This document shows positions 1 through 7,402 of a stretch of 17,830 bases of DNA, one piece after another. The position numbers and the translations under genes are program-made. This DNA comes from DAOTVC01 sp034437215 (GTDB taxonomy: Bacteria; Chloroflexota; Anaerolineae; B4-G1; SLSP01). Under the pieces are notes generated by a model that saw only the letters and a list, made by a program, of their open reading frames with translations, made no database searches and was not told the DNA's origin. The first letter of the stretch is position 1; every line of letters begins with the position of its first letter. The stretch lies in the NCBI GenBank assembly GCA_034437215.1, contig DAOTVC010000091.1, forward strand, positions 1 to 17,830, given 5' to 3'.

Positions 1-406
1 CCGTGCCGGGGATGAGCAGGCGCTGGCCCACCCAGACGAAGTTGAGGTTGCGGAGTCCGTTGGCCCGGGCGATGTCCCAGGCGTTGACGCCGTAGCGGGC
101 CGCGATGAGGGTCAGGTTCTCCCCGCGCTGCACGACGTGCACGCGGTCCGAGGGGGAGGGGGCAGGTGCGGGAGCGGGGGCGGGGCAGCTGCCGGGGATG
201 GTCAACCGCTGGCCCACGTAGATATGGTGGGGGTTGACGATCCCGTTGGCGTTTGCCAGGGTCCAGACGTCCATGCCATAGCGGCGGGCGATGCTGTAGA
301 GGGTATCGCCGGGTTGGACGATGTGTGTGCCGTCACAGGCGAGGACGGGCGCGACCGTCGTGAGGAGCGCAACCAACAAAACTAGCAGGCTGAGCAAGCG
401 ACGCAT
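1..406 (-). CDS. Secreted protein with two LysM domains (partial, C-terminus beyond left edge)
   Basis: The gene reads leftward from an ATG at 406-404 and stays open for 135 codons to the window edge. A strong ribosome site (AAAGGAGG) sits 7 bases before the ATG. Residues 1-23 are a signal peptide: two arginines, a leucine-rich core, then a cleavage region ending VLA. Two LysM domains follow, at about 27-72 (HIVQPGDTLYSIARRYG ... LTIPG) and 88-133 (HVVQRGENLTLIAARYG ... LLIPG), joined by an Ala/Pro linker (75-86). LysM domains bind N-acetylglucosamine polymers, so the product probably sits at the cell wall. Cys24 and Cys74 bracket the first LysM and could pair; Cys24 could also be a weak lipobox cysteine, but Leu at -2 argues against it. 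Any catalytic domain would lie outside the window. Repeated LysM units of this style are common in Chloroflexota exported proteins. Confidence 0.85.
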   Translation of the reverse strand, partial: MRRLLSLLVLLVALLTTVAPVLACDGTHIVQPGDTLYSIARRYGMDVWTLANANGIVNPHHIYVGQRLTIPGSCPAPAPAPAPSPSDRVHVVQRGENLTLIAARYGVNAWDIARANGLRNLNFVWVGQRLLIPGT

Positions 407-446
407 GGACACACCTCCTTTGTTTGAGAAGACTCCATGCACCTCT

Positions 447-475
447 ATGATACTGCCTTCTCTAACCCATGTCAA
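447..475 (-). promoter_or_regulatory. Sigma70-type promoter of the LysM gene
   Basis: On the minus strand a perfect TTGACA (-35, 475-470) is followed by a 17-base spacer and TATCAT (-10, 452-447). Transcription should start near 440, leaving a leader of about 35 bases that contains the AAAGGAGG ribosome site of the LysM gene. This is one of the best promoter matches in the window. Confidence 0.75.
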
Positions 476-541
476 CGTGAAGGAGGTAGTGAAATCGGAA
501 AAAGCCTGTGACCCGCTCCCGAGGCCGGGTTCGATAAGCGC

Positions 542-572
542 AAGCCGCCGGATGGTCTCACTCCGGCGGCTT
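542..572 (-). terminator. GC-rich stem-loop after the lipoprotein gene
   Basis: A perfect 11-base inverted repeat (542-552 AAGCCGCCGGA and 562-572) with a 9-base loop lies 15 bases after the lipoprotein stop. There is no U-tract on the minus strand, so it may work as a weak or factor-assisted terminator. It separates the lipoprotein gene from the LysM promoter. Confidence 0.5.
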
Positions 573-587
573 CGAAAGGTCTGCGGT

Positions 588-1100
588 CTAATTCACGTCT
601 GCCAGGATCTCATCCATGAGTTCGACGAAGGCCTGGGGAGGAACGGCGTCCTGCCCCACGTCCTCCTGGAAGCGCCCGCGCAGGAAGGGGGTGCCGTCCT
701 GAAAGCAGGCGTATCCCATCGTCTGCCGCGTGCCGTCCTCCTGGTGGAAAACGAGGAGGTAGCGCGACATGCAGCGCGAGCGCTCTCCCACCTCCACCTC
801 GGTGTCCAGGGCTTCCACCGCCCTCGCGACGATCTCGCGATCTGAAACTCGTGCCACCAGGGCGTAGTCCATCTCCTGCCCTTCGCCTTCATCTGCTTCG
901 ACGACCACGCTCTCGAGGACGTCGATGGCTATCGTCTCGTCCAGCCCCAGGGCCCGGGTAACGTTGATGCTCTCCGCGAGCTCCGCAGTCCCCTCCGGTA
1001 GCGCGGTGGCGGGGGCCGGTGTGGGTGTCGCGCCGTTGCAGGCACTGAGCGACAAGAGCACCACGAGGGCCCCCAGGGTCCAAATCTTGATTCTATTCAT
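588..1100 (-). CDS. Small lipoprotein of unknown function
   Basis: This encodes about 170 residues and I do not recognise a family. The N-terminus is a type II signal peptide: MNRIKIW, a hydrophobic stretch (GALVVLLSLS), then the lipobox LSAC with the Cys near residue 20-21. A Thr/Pro/Ala linker follows (GATPTPAPATA), typical of an exported lipoprotein tether. The remaining ~140 residues are acidic and look globular (ALGLDETIAIDVLESVVVE; CMSRYLLVFHQEDGTRQTMG), with further cysteines in RCMSRY and YACFQDG that could pair. The start is either GTG at 1103 or the adjacent ATG at 1100; AGGAG lies 5 or 8 bases upstream respectively and ATG is preferred. The gene lies between two other exported-protein genes on the same strand and has its own TATAAT. 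Its job is unknown. Confidence 0.8.
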   Translation of the reverse strand: MNRIKIWTLGALVVLLSLSACNGATPTPAPATALPEGTAELAESINVTRALGLDETIAIDVLESVVVEADEGEGQEMDYALVARVSDREIVARAVEALDTEVEVGERSRCMSRYLLVFHQEDGTRQTMGYACFQDGTPFLRGRFQEDVGQDAVPPQAFVELMDEILADVN

Positions 1101-1131
1101 CACTTCAGCTCCTCTCTCAGTTTATGGCTCC

Positions 1132-1159
1132 ATTATACCCGATGAGAGGGAGGGTGAAG
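1132..1159 (-). promoter_or_regulatory. Probable promoter of the lipoprotein gene
   Basis: A perfect TATAAT (-10, 1137-1132) lies about 32 bases upstream of the lipoprotein start. The -35 is poor: CTTCAC at 1159-1154 with a 16-base spacer is the best candidate. The leader would be about 25 bases and contains the GAGGAG ribosome site. The rest of the 119-base gap before the L,D-transpeptidase stop shows nothing clear. Confidence 0.55.
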
Positions 1160-1219
1160 CACGGCCTCTCCATGTCGACCGCCGTCTATCGCCGGCAGCA
1201 GGACGAAGCAGCGGGAGGC

Positions 1220-2026
1220 TCAATCGTGGACGTTGACCAGCGTCCCCACCTCGGCGAACTCGAAGAGCCAGGCGGCGTCCTCCACCGTCTGGTTCACGCA
1301 GCCGTGACTCATGGGGTGTCCGAAGTTGTTGTGCCAGGTCGCGGCGTGCAGGCCGTACCCCTGGTAGAAGTACATGACGTAGGGCACATCCTTCAGGTCG
1401 TAGTCGGGCCCGGACATGTCGTCGTAGCGGAGCTTGATCCAGATGCGGAATTGCCCCTCGACGGTGGGCGTGCGCGGCAGCCCCGTCGAGACCGGGTAGG
1501 AGTGCACCGGCTCACCGTTCTCGTAAGCCGTCAGCCGCTGCTCCGAGAGGTCGATGTCGATCCAGCGCTGCTCGGCGATCTCGTGAGGAGCGGCGGGCGG
1601 TGGTACGACGGGCGGTGAGGGGGCGACGATGGGCAGGTCCAGCTCTACCGCCGGCACCTGCTCGGGGCGGGTGGCTGCGACGATTCCCCCGTAGATCCAG
1701 CCCTCTCCTCCTTCGTAGTCGATCCGCCACCAGTCGGCGAACCGCCCTGTAATGCGGGCTACGGCACCGGGTGCCAGGTATCCGATCCTCTGGTAGCGAG
1801 TGCTGGGTCCGGTCCGCACGTTGACCCCCCGCCTGCCCGCCGTGCCCTCCGGCACTTGGGGCTCGAAGTCAGGCGGCAGCTGCGGACCCGTTGTCAGGTC
1901 CACGGGTCGTAACTCGGGTGACAGGTGACTCGGCTCGGAAGCGGCGAGGGTTGCTGGCGCATTCACGAGCACGAGGGCCACCAGCACCGTCGATGCCAGT
2001 AGTGTGATCCATCTCTTCGCGCTCAT
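1220..2026 (-). CDS. SH3b-domain L,D-transpeptidase (YkuD family), exported
   Basis: L,D-transpeptidases form 3-3 peptidoglycan cross-links or attach proteins to the wall, acting outside the membrane through a catalytic cysteine. The 268-residue product has a signal peptide (1-29, MSAKRW then a hydrophobic core ending ATLAAS), a bacterial SH3 domain at about 66-119 (GVNVRTGPSTRYQRIG ... WWRIDYEGGEGWIYGGIV), a Pro-rich linker (131-147) and a YkuD domain at 154-268. The YkuD signature is complete: H227 in GLHAATWHNN and the SHGCVN motif with catalytic Cys243, followed by a short C-terminal strand. I chose the ATG at 2026 because AGGAAAGGAG precedes it closely and the signal peptide starts there; the frame stays open 50 codons further upstream, but that stretch crosses the promoter and looks non-coding. 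It probably remodels the wall, alongside the LysM protein. Confidence 0.93.
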   Translation of the reverse strand: MSAKRWITLLASTVLVALVLVNAPATLAASEPSHLSPELRPVDLTTGPQLPPDFEPQVPEGTAGRRGVNVRTGPSTRYQRIGYLAPGAVARITGRFADWWRIDYEGGEGWIYGGIVAATRPEQVPAVELDLPIVAPSPPVVPPPAAPHEIAEQRWIDIDLSEQRLTAYENGEPVHSYPVSTGLPRTPTVEGQFRIWIKLRYDDMSGPDYDLKDVPYVMYFYQGYGLHAATWHNNFGHPMSHGCVNQTVEDAAWLFEFAEVGTLVNVHD

Positions 2027-2092
2027 GGGTCTCCTTTCCTGTTTAGTCCCTCTGCGAGAGTGAGGGGGGCAGCTGCTAACTGCACTAACTCT

Positions 2093-2121
2093 AGGATACC
2101 ATATTAATTCTATAAAGTCAA
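2093..2121 (-). promoter_or_regulatory. Sigma70-type promoter of the L,D-transpeptidase gene
   Basis: Within an AT-rich island (about 2090-2140), TTGACT (-35, 2121-2116), a 17-base AT-rich spacer and TATCCT (-10, 2098-2093) read toward the L,D-transpeptidase gene. The leader would be about 60 bases. It lies back to back with the promoter of the helicase-like gene in the divergent intergenic region 2027-2250. Confidence 0.7.
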
Positions 2122-2215
2122 ATAATATCTTATTTAATCCCCTCTGCGATCTAGGCCTCTCGCGCAGTATGCACATCTCTGATTGTCGACTCCTAGAACC
2201 TATGTGCTAAAAGCC

Positions 2216-2243
2216 TTGTTTCTCCCTACTTTGGGGGTATAAT
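2216..2243 (+). promoter_or_regulatory. Promoter placing transcription start at the helicase-like gene's ATG
   Basis: TTGTTT (2216-2221), a 16-base spacer and a perfect TATAAT (2238-2243) point toward the helicase-like gene. The expected start of transcription, 7-8 bases after the -10, falls at 2250-2251, exactly on the ATG at 2251. The earlier in-frame ATG at 2242 overlaps the -10 box itself, so it would not be on this transcript. No ribosome-binding sequence precedes 2251, which suggests a leaderless message. Confidence 0.6.
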
Positions 2244-2250
2244 GGGTCCC

Positions 2251-4365
2251 ATGAAGCAACCTACCTTGTCATCCACACAGGCAGCCGTCGTCCAGGGGCC
2301 CCTCGACCGCCGGCTCTTTCTCTCCGGCCCCCCGGGGACGGGGAAGAGCACCGCCGGGGTGGGGCGGCTGCGCCACTGGCTGGAGGCAGGCGTACCCGCG
2401 GAGAACGTCCTCGTCCTCACGCCGCAGCGTACGCTCGCGGGGCGGTACGACGACGTGCGCCGCGATCCCGACCTGGCCCCTGGCGGCGTCTTCGACGTGG
2501 CGACCCTGGGGGGTTTGGCCCGGCGCATGGTCGATCTCTTCTGGCCCCTGGCGGCGGAGCTGGCGGGATTCGGTGAGCCCGATGAGCAGCCTACCTTCCT
2601 CACCTTGGAGACAGCCCAATACTTCATGGCTCGCGTGGCGGACCCTCTGGTGGACGAGGGCTACTTCGAGTCCATCACCATCGACCGCAACCGCCTCTAC
2701 AGCCAGATCCTGGACAACCTGAGCAAGGCCGCCGTCGTCGGCTTCCCGGTGACGGAGATCGCGGCCCGCCTCAAGGGGGCCTGGGTCGGGGAGAGCAGCC
2801 AGCTGCGCGTCTACGACGAGGCGCAGGAGGTGGCCCTGCGCTTCCGGCGCTACTGCCTGAAACACAATCTCCTCGACTTCTCCCTGCAGGTCGAGATCTT
2901 CAGGCATCACCTCTGGCCCGGCTCCCTCTGCCGTGACTTCCTCCTTGAGCAGTACACCCACCTCCTCGTCGACAACGTGGAGGAGGACCCCCCGGTGGCC
3001 CACGATCTGCTCCGTGATTGGCTGCCCCACCTGCGCTCGGCGCTCATCATTCACGATGAGGGCGCCGGTCATCGCACCTTCCTGGGAGCCGATCCGGACA
3101 CCGCTCTGGGGCTGCGGGAGGTCTGCGACGAAGAGGTGCGCCTGACGGAGTCCTTCGTCACCACCCCGCCCATCGTGGCCTTCGGGCGGGCCCTCGCGGG
3201 GACGATCGACCGCTCCCCGTCGCTGGAGGTGGAGCCCCTGGAGGCGGACGAGACGCCGAGGGAGGCGCTCTACTTCGACGTCCACCGCTTCCATCCCCAG
3301 ATGCTCGACTGGGTGGCGGAGACCATGGCGGGGCTGGTGCGCGACGAGGGCGTGCCCCCCTCGGAGATCGTCGTGTTGGCCCCCTACCTTACCGACGTCC
3401 TCCGCTTCTCGCTGTCCCACCGTCTGGAGCGGCTGGGGGTGCCTGCCCGCTCCCACCGTCCTTCGCGCGCGCTGCGCGACGAGCCCGCCACCCGCGCGCT
3501 GCTCACCTTCGCCGCGCTGGCTCATCCCCAGTGGGCGCTCTCACCCACGCGCTACGACGTCACCTACGCCCTGATGCAGGCCATCGCCGACCTCGACCTG
3601 GTGCGTGCGCAGCTCCTGACGGAGGTCCTCTACCGGGTGCGGGAGAAGGTGCCCGTGCTCGAGCCCTTCGCCGGTCTGAAGCCCGAGATGCAGCAGCGCA
3701 TCACTTACGTGCTCGGCGGTCGCTACGAGGCGCTGCGCATCTGGTTCCAGGGCTACGCTGCCGATCCCCTCGACGAGCTGGATCACTTTCTGGCCCGCCT
3801 CTTCGGTGAGCTCCTCTCCCAGCCCGGCTTCGGCTACCACGACGATCTCGATGCCGGACGCGTGGCTGCTAACCTCATCGAGTCGGTGCAGAAGTTCCGC
3901 TGGATTACCGGCGATCTGCCCTCCGATAAGTCCCTGGGACAGGAGTACGTGGAGATGGTCCAGGCGGGCGTCGTCGCTGCCCAGTACATCCGTAACTGGG
4001 AGCTGGAAGAGGACGAGGCGGTGCTCCTGGCGCCCGCCTACACCTTCCTCATGGCGAACTATCCGGTGGACTATCAGTTCTGGCTGAACGTGGGGGGGAT
4101 GGGGTGGTGGGAGCGTCTCTACCAGCCCGTTACGCATCCCTACGTCCTCAGCCGTGAGTGGCCTCCCGGCACCCTCTGGACCGACGGCGACGAGGTCCGC
4201 GTGCGGGAGCAGGCGTTGGGGCGCCTCACCCAGGGGCTCGTCGCTCGCTGCCGGAAGGGGATCTTTCTGGGATTGAGTGAGCTGGGGGAGCACGGCTACG
4301 AACAGCAGGGGCCGCTGCTCAAGACCCTCCAGAAGGTCCTGCGCGACGTGGAGTACGCCAGATGA
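2251..4365 (+). CDS. UvrD-like superfamily 1 ATPase with degenerate Walker B
   Basis: The 704-residue product has a UvrD/Rep/AddB-like layout. Walker A is intact (GPPGTGKS, 26-33) and a motif Ia-like segment follows (VLVLTPQRTLAGR, 53-65). Where an active helicase carries DEXQ, this protein reads LLVDNVEED (D241, N242, E244), so the catalytic glutamate after the Asp is missing. The motif III position (HDEGAGHRTFLGADP, ~268-282) only loosely resembles GDPNQAIY. A motif VI-like arginine cluster (LVARCRKGIFLG, ~663-674) lies near the C-terminus. It may bind ATP and DNA and serve as a structural or regulatory partner, as AddB and RecC do beside their active helicases. It overlaps the next gene by 4 bases (ATGA) and lies about 770 bases upstream of an intact UvrD helicase. 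Other views: a weakly active helicase or a translocase. Start chosen from the promoter position. Confidence 0.85.
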   Translation: MKQPTLSSTQAAVVQGPLDRRLFLSGPPGTGKSTAGVGRLRHWLEAGVPAENVLVLTPQRTLAGRYDDVRRDPDLAPGGVFDVATLGGLARRMVDLFWPLAAELAGFGEPDEQPTFLTLETAQYFMARVADPLVDEGYFESITIDRNRLYSQILDNLSKAAVVGFPVTEIAARLKGAWVGESSQLRVYDEAQEVALRFRRYCLKHNLLDFSLQVEIFRHHLWPGSLCRDFLLEQYTHLLVDNVEEDPPVAHDLLRDWLPHLRSALIIHDEGAGHRTFLGADPDTALGLREVCDEEVRLTESFVTTPPIVAFGRALAGTIDRSPSLEVEPLEADETPREALYFDVHRFHPQMLDWVAETMAGLVRDEGVPPSEIVVLAPYLTDVLRFSLSHRLERLGVPARSHRPSRALRDEPATRALLTFAALAHPQWALSPTRYDVTYALMQAIADLDLVRAQLLTEVLYRVREKVPVLEPFAGLKPEMQQRITYVLGGRYEALRIWFQGYAADPLDELDHFLARLFGELLSQPGFGYHDDLDAGRVAANLIESVQKFRWITGDLPSDKSLGQEYVEMVQAGVVAAQYIRNWELEEDEAVLLAPAYTFLMANYPVDYQFWLNVGGMGWWERLYQPVTHPYVLSREWPPGTLWTDGDEVRVREQALGRLTQGLVARCRKGIFLGLSELGEHGYEQQGPLLKTLQKVLRDVEYAR

Positions 4366-5003
4366 AGCAGATCGATCTCGATCGGTGGGCCCGCCGCAAG
4401 CATTACGAGCTCTTCAAGGATTTCGACCGTCCCCATTTCAATCTCTGTGCCCAGGTGGACGTGACCCGGCTCTACGCCTGGTGTAAGGAAGAGGGGCTCT
4501 CCTTCTTTCAGGCGGTTCTCTACGCGACGACGCGGGTGGCCAACGCCATCCCCGAGTTCCGAACCCGGATCCGGGGGGACGCGGTGGTGGAGCACGAGGT
4601 GGTGCACCCCTCCGTGGCGGTTCTGGGTGAGGGGGAGCTCTTCGGTTTCTGTGCCGTGGAGTACGAGCCCGACTTCGAAGCGTTCCTGGCGCAGGTCGGA
4701 CCGGCGATCGAGGCGGCGCGCACCCGGCTCTCCCTAGAGGACGAGGCGGGGCGCGACGACTATCTCTTCATGACGGTCATCCCCTGGGTCTCCTTCACCA
4801 GCATGGAGCACCCCATGCACTACCATCCGGCGGACTCCGTGCCGCGCATCGCCTGGGGCAAGTTCTTCGCGGAGGGGGAGTGCCTGCGGATGCCCCTCTG
4901 CGTCCAGGGGCACCACGCCCTCATGGATGGGGTGCACGCCGGGCGCTACTTCGAGCAGCTGCAGGCGCTGTTCGACGATCCTGAGGGGTTGCACAGGCCA
5001 TAA
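4362..5003 (+). CDS. CatA-like (chloramphenicol-acetyltransferase fold) O-acyltransferase
   Basis: Members of this family move an acetyl group from acetyl-CoA to a hydroxyl using a histidine. The 213-residue product matches the family in length and landmarks: HFNLCAQVDVTRLYAWCK near the N-terminus, GLSFFQAVLYATTRVANAIPEFRTRI (45-70, split here only by my wording), PWVSFTSM (141-148), IAWGKFF (163-169) and the active-site block QGHHALMDGVH (182-192), with catalytic His185 and the structural Asp189. The typical CAT signature has Phe or Tyr after DG; here it is Val190+1, a small departure. The family includes many chromosomal members with unknown substrates, so resistance should not be assumed. 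Its ATG overlaps the stop of the helicase-like gene (ATGA) and GGAG lies 8 bases upstream, so the two are cotranslated. A strong hairpin ends the unit. The substrate is unknown. Confidence 0.88.
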   Translation: MKQIDLDRWARRKHYELFKDFDRPHFNLCAQVDVTRLYAWCKEEGLSFFQAVLYATTRVANAIPEFRTRIRGDAVVEHEVVHPSVAVLGEGELFGFCAVEYEPDFEAFLAQVGPAIEAARTRLSLEDEAGRDDYLFMTVIPWVSFTSMEHPMHYHPADSVPRIAWGKFFAEGECLRMPLCVQGHHALMDGVHAGRYFEQLQALFDDPEGLHRP

Positions 5004-5007
5004 AAAG

Positions 5008-5038
5008 GAAATCGGGGGCAGGCCCAGCCCCCGATTTC
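5008..5038 (+). terminator. Strong hairpin terminator after the acyltransferase gene
   Basis: A perfect 12-base inverted repeat (5008-5019 GAAATCGGGGGC; 5027-5038) with a 7-base loop starts 4 bases after the TAA. It is preceded by AAAAA and the right arm ends GATTTC, so a short T-run lies within the stem on either strand. It closes the two-gene unit starting at 2251. A second, smaller stem (5049-5062) follows. Bases 5063-5135 are AT-rich and probably hold the promoter of the next gene, though no -35/-10 pair is convincing. Confidence 0.75.
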
Positions 5039-5135
5039 GAAGGAAGAAGAAACGTGCGTTTCTCCTCAAGTAAGTTATCATGCGAATGTAAACATAAGAT
5101 TAACGTCTTGTAAAGATTGGTAAAAGGTTGATGAT

Positions 5136-7400
5136 ATGGCAGAAGCACGCACCCTGAACTCGCAGATCTTCGCTCCCCGCCCCGCGCAGCAGCGGGTTCT
5201 CCGCTTCAGCGGGGGGAAGATGGGCGTCTCTGCCGTGCCTGGAAGCGGGAAGACCTGGACCCTCTCTCTTCTGACGGCGCAGCTCCTCGCCGAGGGGCAC
5301 CTCCAGGACGATCAGGAGATTCTGGTCGTCACCCTGGTCAACTCCGCCGTCGACAACTTCGCGGGCCGGGTGGGACGCTTCATGCGGGAGCGAGGGCTGC
5401 TGCCGGGGCTCGGTTATCGGGTGCGCACGCTGCACGGGCTCTGTCACGACATTGTCCGGGAGCGCCCGGCCCTGGCAGGCCTCTCCGACGAGTTCCAGAT
5501 CATCGACGAACGAGCCGGTGCGGAGATCCTCCAGGAGGCGGCGGAGGGTTGGGTGCGCGATCACCCCCTCGCTCTCGATGACTTCATCGCCTACGACCTC
5601 GACGAGCGCAAGGCGGAGTGGGTGCGCTCTCAACAGTGGCCCAACCTCGTCCGGGATCTGGCGGGCAGCTTCATCAAGCAGGCCAAGGATCTGCGGCGCA
5701 CGCCCGGGGAGCTGCGTCTCTTCCTGAAGGAGCATGGTGAGAGCCTGCCCCTGATGGAGATGGGTGTGGAGATCTACGCCAACTACCAGCGGGCTTTAGC
5801 CTACCGGGGGGCCGTCGACTTCGACGATCTCATCCGTCTGGCGTTACAGGCCCTGCGGCTGGACCGGGAGTTCCTCGAGCGACTGCGCTTCCGCTGGCCC
5901 TACATCCTCGAGGACGAGGCGCAGGACAGCAGCCGGCTGCAGGAGGAGATCCTGCGTCTCCTGGTGGGCACCGAGGGCAATTGGGTCCGGGTGGGCGATC
6001 CCAACCAGGCCATCTACGAGACTTTCACCACCGCCAGCCCCCACTTCCTCCGCGAGTTCTTGGAGGAGGAGGGGGTGGTCGCACAGGATCTGCCGGACTC
6101 CGGACGCTCCATACAGAGCGTCATCGATCTGGCGAACTATCTCATTGACTGGAGCCGGGAGGCGCACCCTGTATCGGGTGTCCGGGACGCGCTGACGCCG
6201 CCCTACATCCAGCCCACGCCGCCGGGTGATCCCCAGCCCAACCCACCCGACCGTCCGGGGCAGGTGCGTATCGTCGACCGCAAGTTCTCTCCGCAGAAGG
6301 AGCTAGAAGCCGTCGTGGACTCCCTCGCTGCCTGGCTCCCCGATCATTCCGACGAGACGGTGGCGGTGCTCGTTCCGCGGAACAACCGCGGCTTTGAGTT
6401 GGCGAATCTGCTGAAGACCCGAAAGATCGACTACGTGGAGCTTCTGCGCAGCACCCGCTCGACGCGGGAGACGGCGGGGGCGCTGGGCAACGTCGTGCGC
6501 TACCTGGCGGACCCCACGTCCGCGAAGAAGCTGGCCCGGGTCTACCTCGTGTGGCGCCGGGACGACCGGGAGGAGCCCGAGCTCTGGCGGCACGCGGAGG
6601 GCATCGCCCGCCGCCTGCGGAAGGTGAGCCACGTGGAGGAGTTCCTCTGGCCCCGCGCCGAGCGAGACTGGCTGGCGGATCTCGATCTGGAGACCGAGGA
6701 CCCGGCTCTCCACGCGCACCTGATGGAGTTTCGCGATCTGGTGCGTCGCTGGCAGGCCGCGACCTCTCTGCCCATCGACCAGCTCATTCTCACGCTGGCC
6801 CAGGATCTCTTCGACGAAGCCGCCGACCTCGCCATCGCCCACAAGCTGGCCCTGGTCCTGCGCCGGGCTGCCGATTCGCATCCCGAGTGGCGGCTGCCCG
6901 AGTTGACCCACGAACTGGGGGTGGTGGCCCGCAACGAGCGCAAGTTCCTCGGGATGAGTGACGATGACATGGGCTTCGACCCCGAGCGCTACAAGGGCCA
7001 GGTGGTCATCGCTACCGTCCACAAGGCCAAGGGGTTGGAGTGGGACAAGGTCTATCTCATCTCGGTGAACGACTACAACTTCCCCTCGGCGCTGCCGGAG
7101 GACCGCTTCATCTCCGAGAAATGGTTCGTGCGTGACAACCTCAACCTCGAGGCGGAGATGGTGGCCCAGCTGAAGGCGCTGGACGAGGATCCCGAGCTCT
7201 TCCTCTACGACGAGGGACAGCCCTCGCAGGAAGCGCGCCGCGACTACGCCGCCGAGCGCCTGCGGCTGCTCTACGTGGGCATCACCCGGGCCCGCAAGGA
7301 GCTCGTCGTCACCTGGAACTCCGGTCGCCGGGGGGACAGTCAGCCCGCCGTACCCTTCATCGCCCTCGAGACGTGGTGGGCGGAGCACCACGGGAGGTAG
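5136..7400 (+). CDS. UvrD/Rep-family superfamily 1A DNA helicase
   Basis: This is an ATP-driven 3'-5' DNA helicase of the UvrD/PcrA/Rep/AddA family, 754 residues. All main motifs are visible: Walker A AVPGSGKT (33-40), Ia VTLVNSAVDNFAGRV (65-79), motif II LEDEAQDSS (258-266, intact DEAQ), motif III VGDPNQAIYETF (286-297), motif IV DSGRSIQSV (321-329), motif V VIATVHKAKGLEWDKVYLI (624-642) and motif VI LLYVGITRARKEL (711-723). There is no nuclease domain at the C-terminus, which ends shortly after motif VI. A Pro-rich stretch (354-375) separates the two halves. It is about the length of UvrD/PcrA. The ribosome site is weak (AAAGG). The gene is followed after 2 bases by a membrane-protein gene and then a nuclease gene, so it may power a helicase-nuclease machine with them. 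The alternative is a stand-alone repair helicase. Confidence 0.93.
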   Translation: MAEARTLNSQIFAPRPAQQRVLRFSGGKMGVSAVPGSGKTWTLSLLTAQLLAEGHLQDDQEILVVTLVNSAVDNFAGRVGRFMRERGLLPGLGYRVRTLHGLCHDIVRERPALAGLSDEFQIIDERAGAEILQEAAEGWVRDHPLALDDFIAYDLDERKAEWVRSQQWPNLVRDLAGSFIKQAKDLRRTPGELRLFLKEHGESLPLMEMGVEIYANYQRALAYRGAVDFDDLIRLALQALRLDREFLERLRFRWPYILEDEAQDSSRLQEEILRLLVGTEGNWVRVGDPNQAIYETFTTASPHFLREFLEEEGVVAQDLPDSGRSIQSVIDLANYLIDWSREAHPVSGVRDALTPPYIQPTPPGDPQPNPPDRPGQVRIVDRKFSPQKELEAVVDSLAAWLPDHSDETVAVLVPRNNRGFELANLLKTRKIDYVELLRSTRSTRETAGALGNVVRYLADPTSAKKLARVYLVWRRDDREEPELWRHAEGIARRLRKVSHVEEFLWPRAERDWLADLDLETEDPALHAHLMEFRDLVRRWQAATSLPIDQLILTLAQDLFDEAADLAIAHKLALVLRRAADSHPEWRLPELTHELGVVARNERKFLGMSDDDMGFDPERYKGQVVIATVHKAKGLEWDKVYLISVNDYNFPSALPEDRFISEKWFVRDNLNLEAEMVAQLKALDEDPELFLYDEGQPSQEARRDYAAERLRLLYVGITRARKELVVTWNSGRRGDSQPAVPFIALETWWAEHHGR

Positions 7401-7402
7401 CC

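Noticed and set aside
2027..2176. N-terminal extension of the L,D-transpeptidase to 2176
   Set aside because: It would read through the AT-rich promoter and ribosome site; the signal peptide starts at 2026.
2269..3525. A 418-codon minus-strand frame opposite the helicase-like gene
   Set aside because: Same shadow pattern as above; no domain or start signal.
4362..5003. Antibiotic-resistance gene
   Set aside because: The fold and active-site motif are those of CatA-like enzymes, but there is no mobile element and the family has many members with other substrates.
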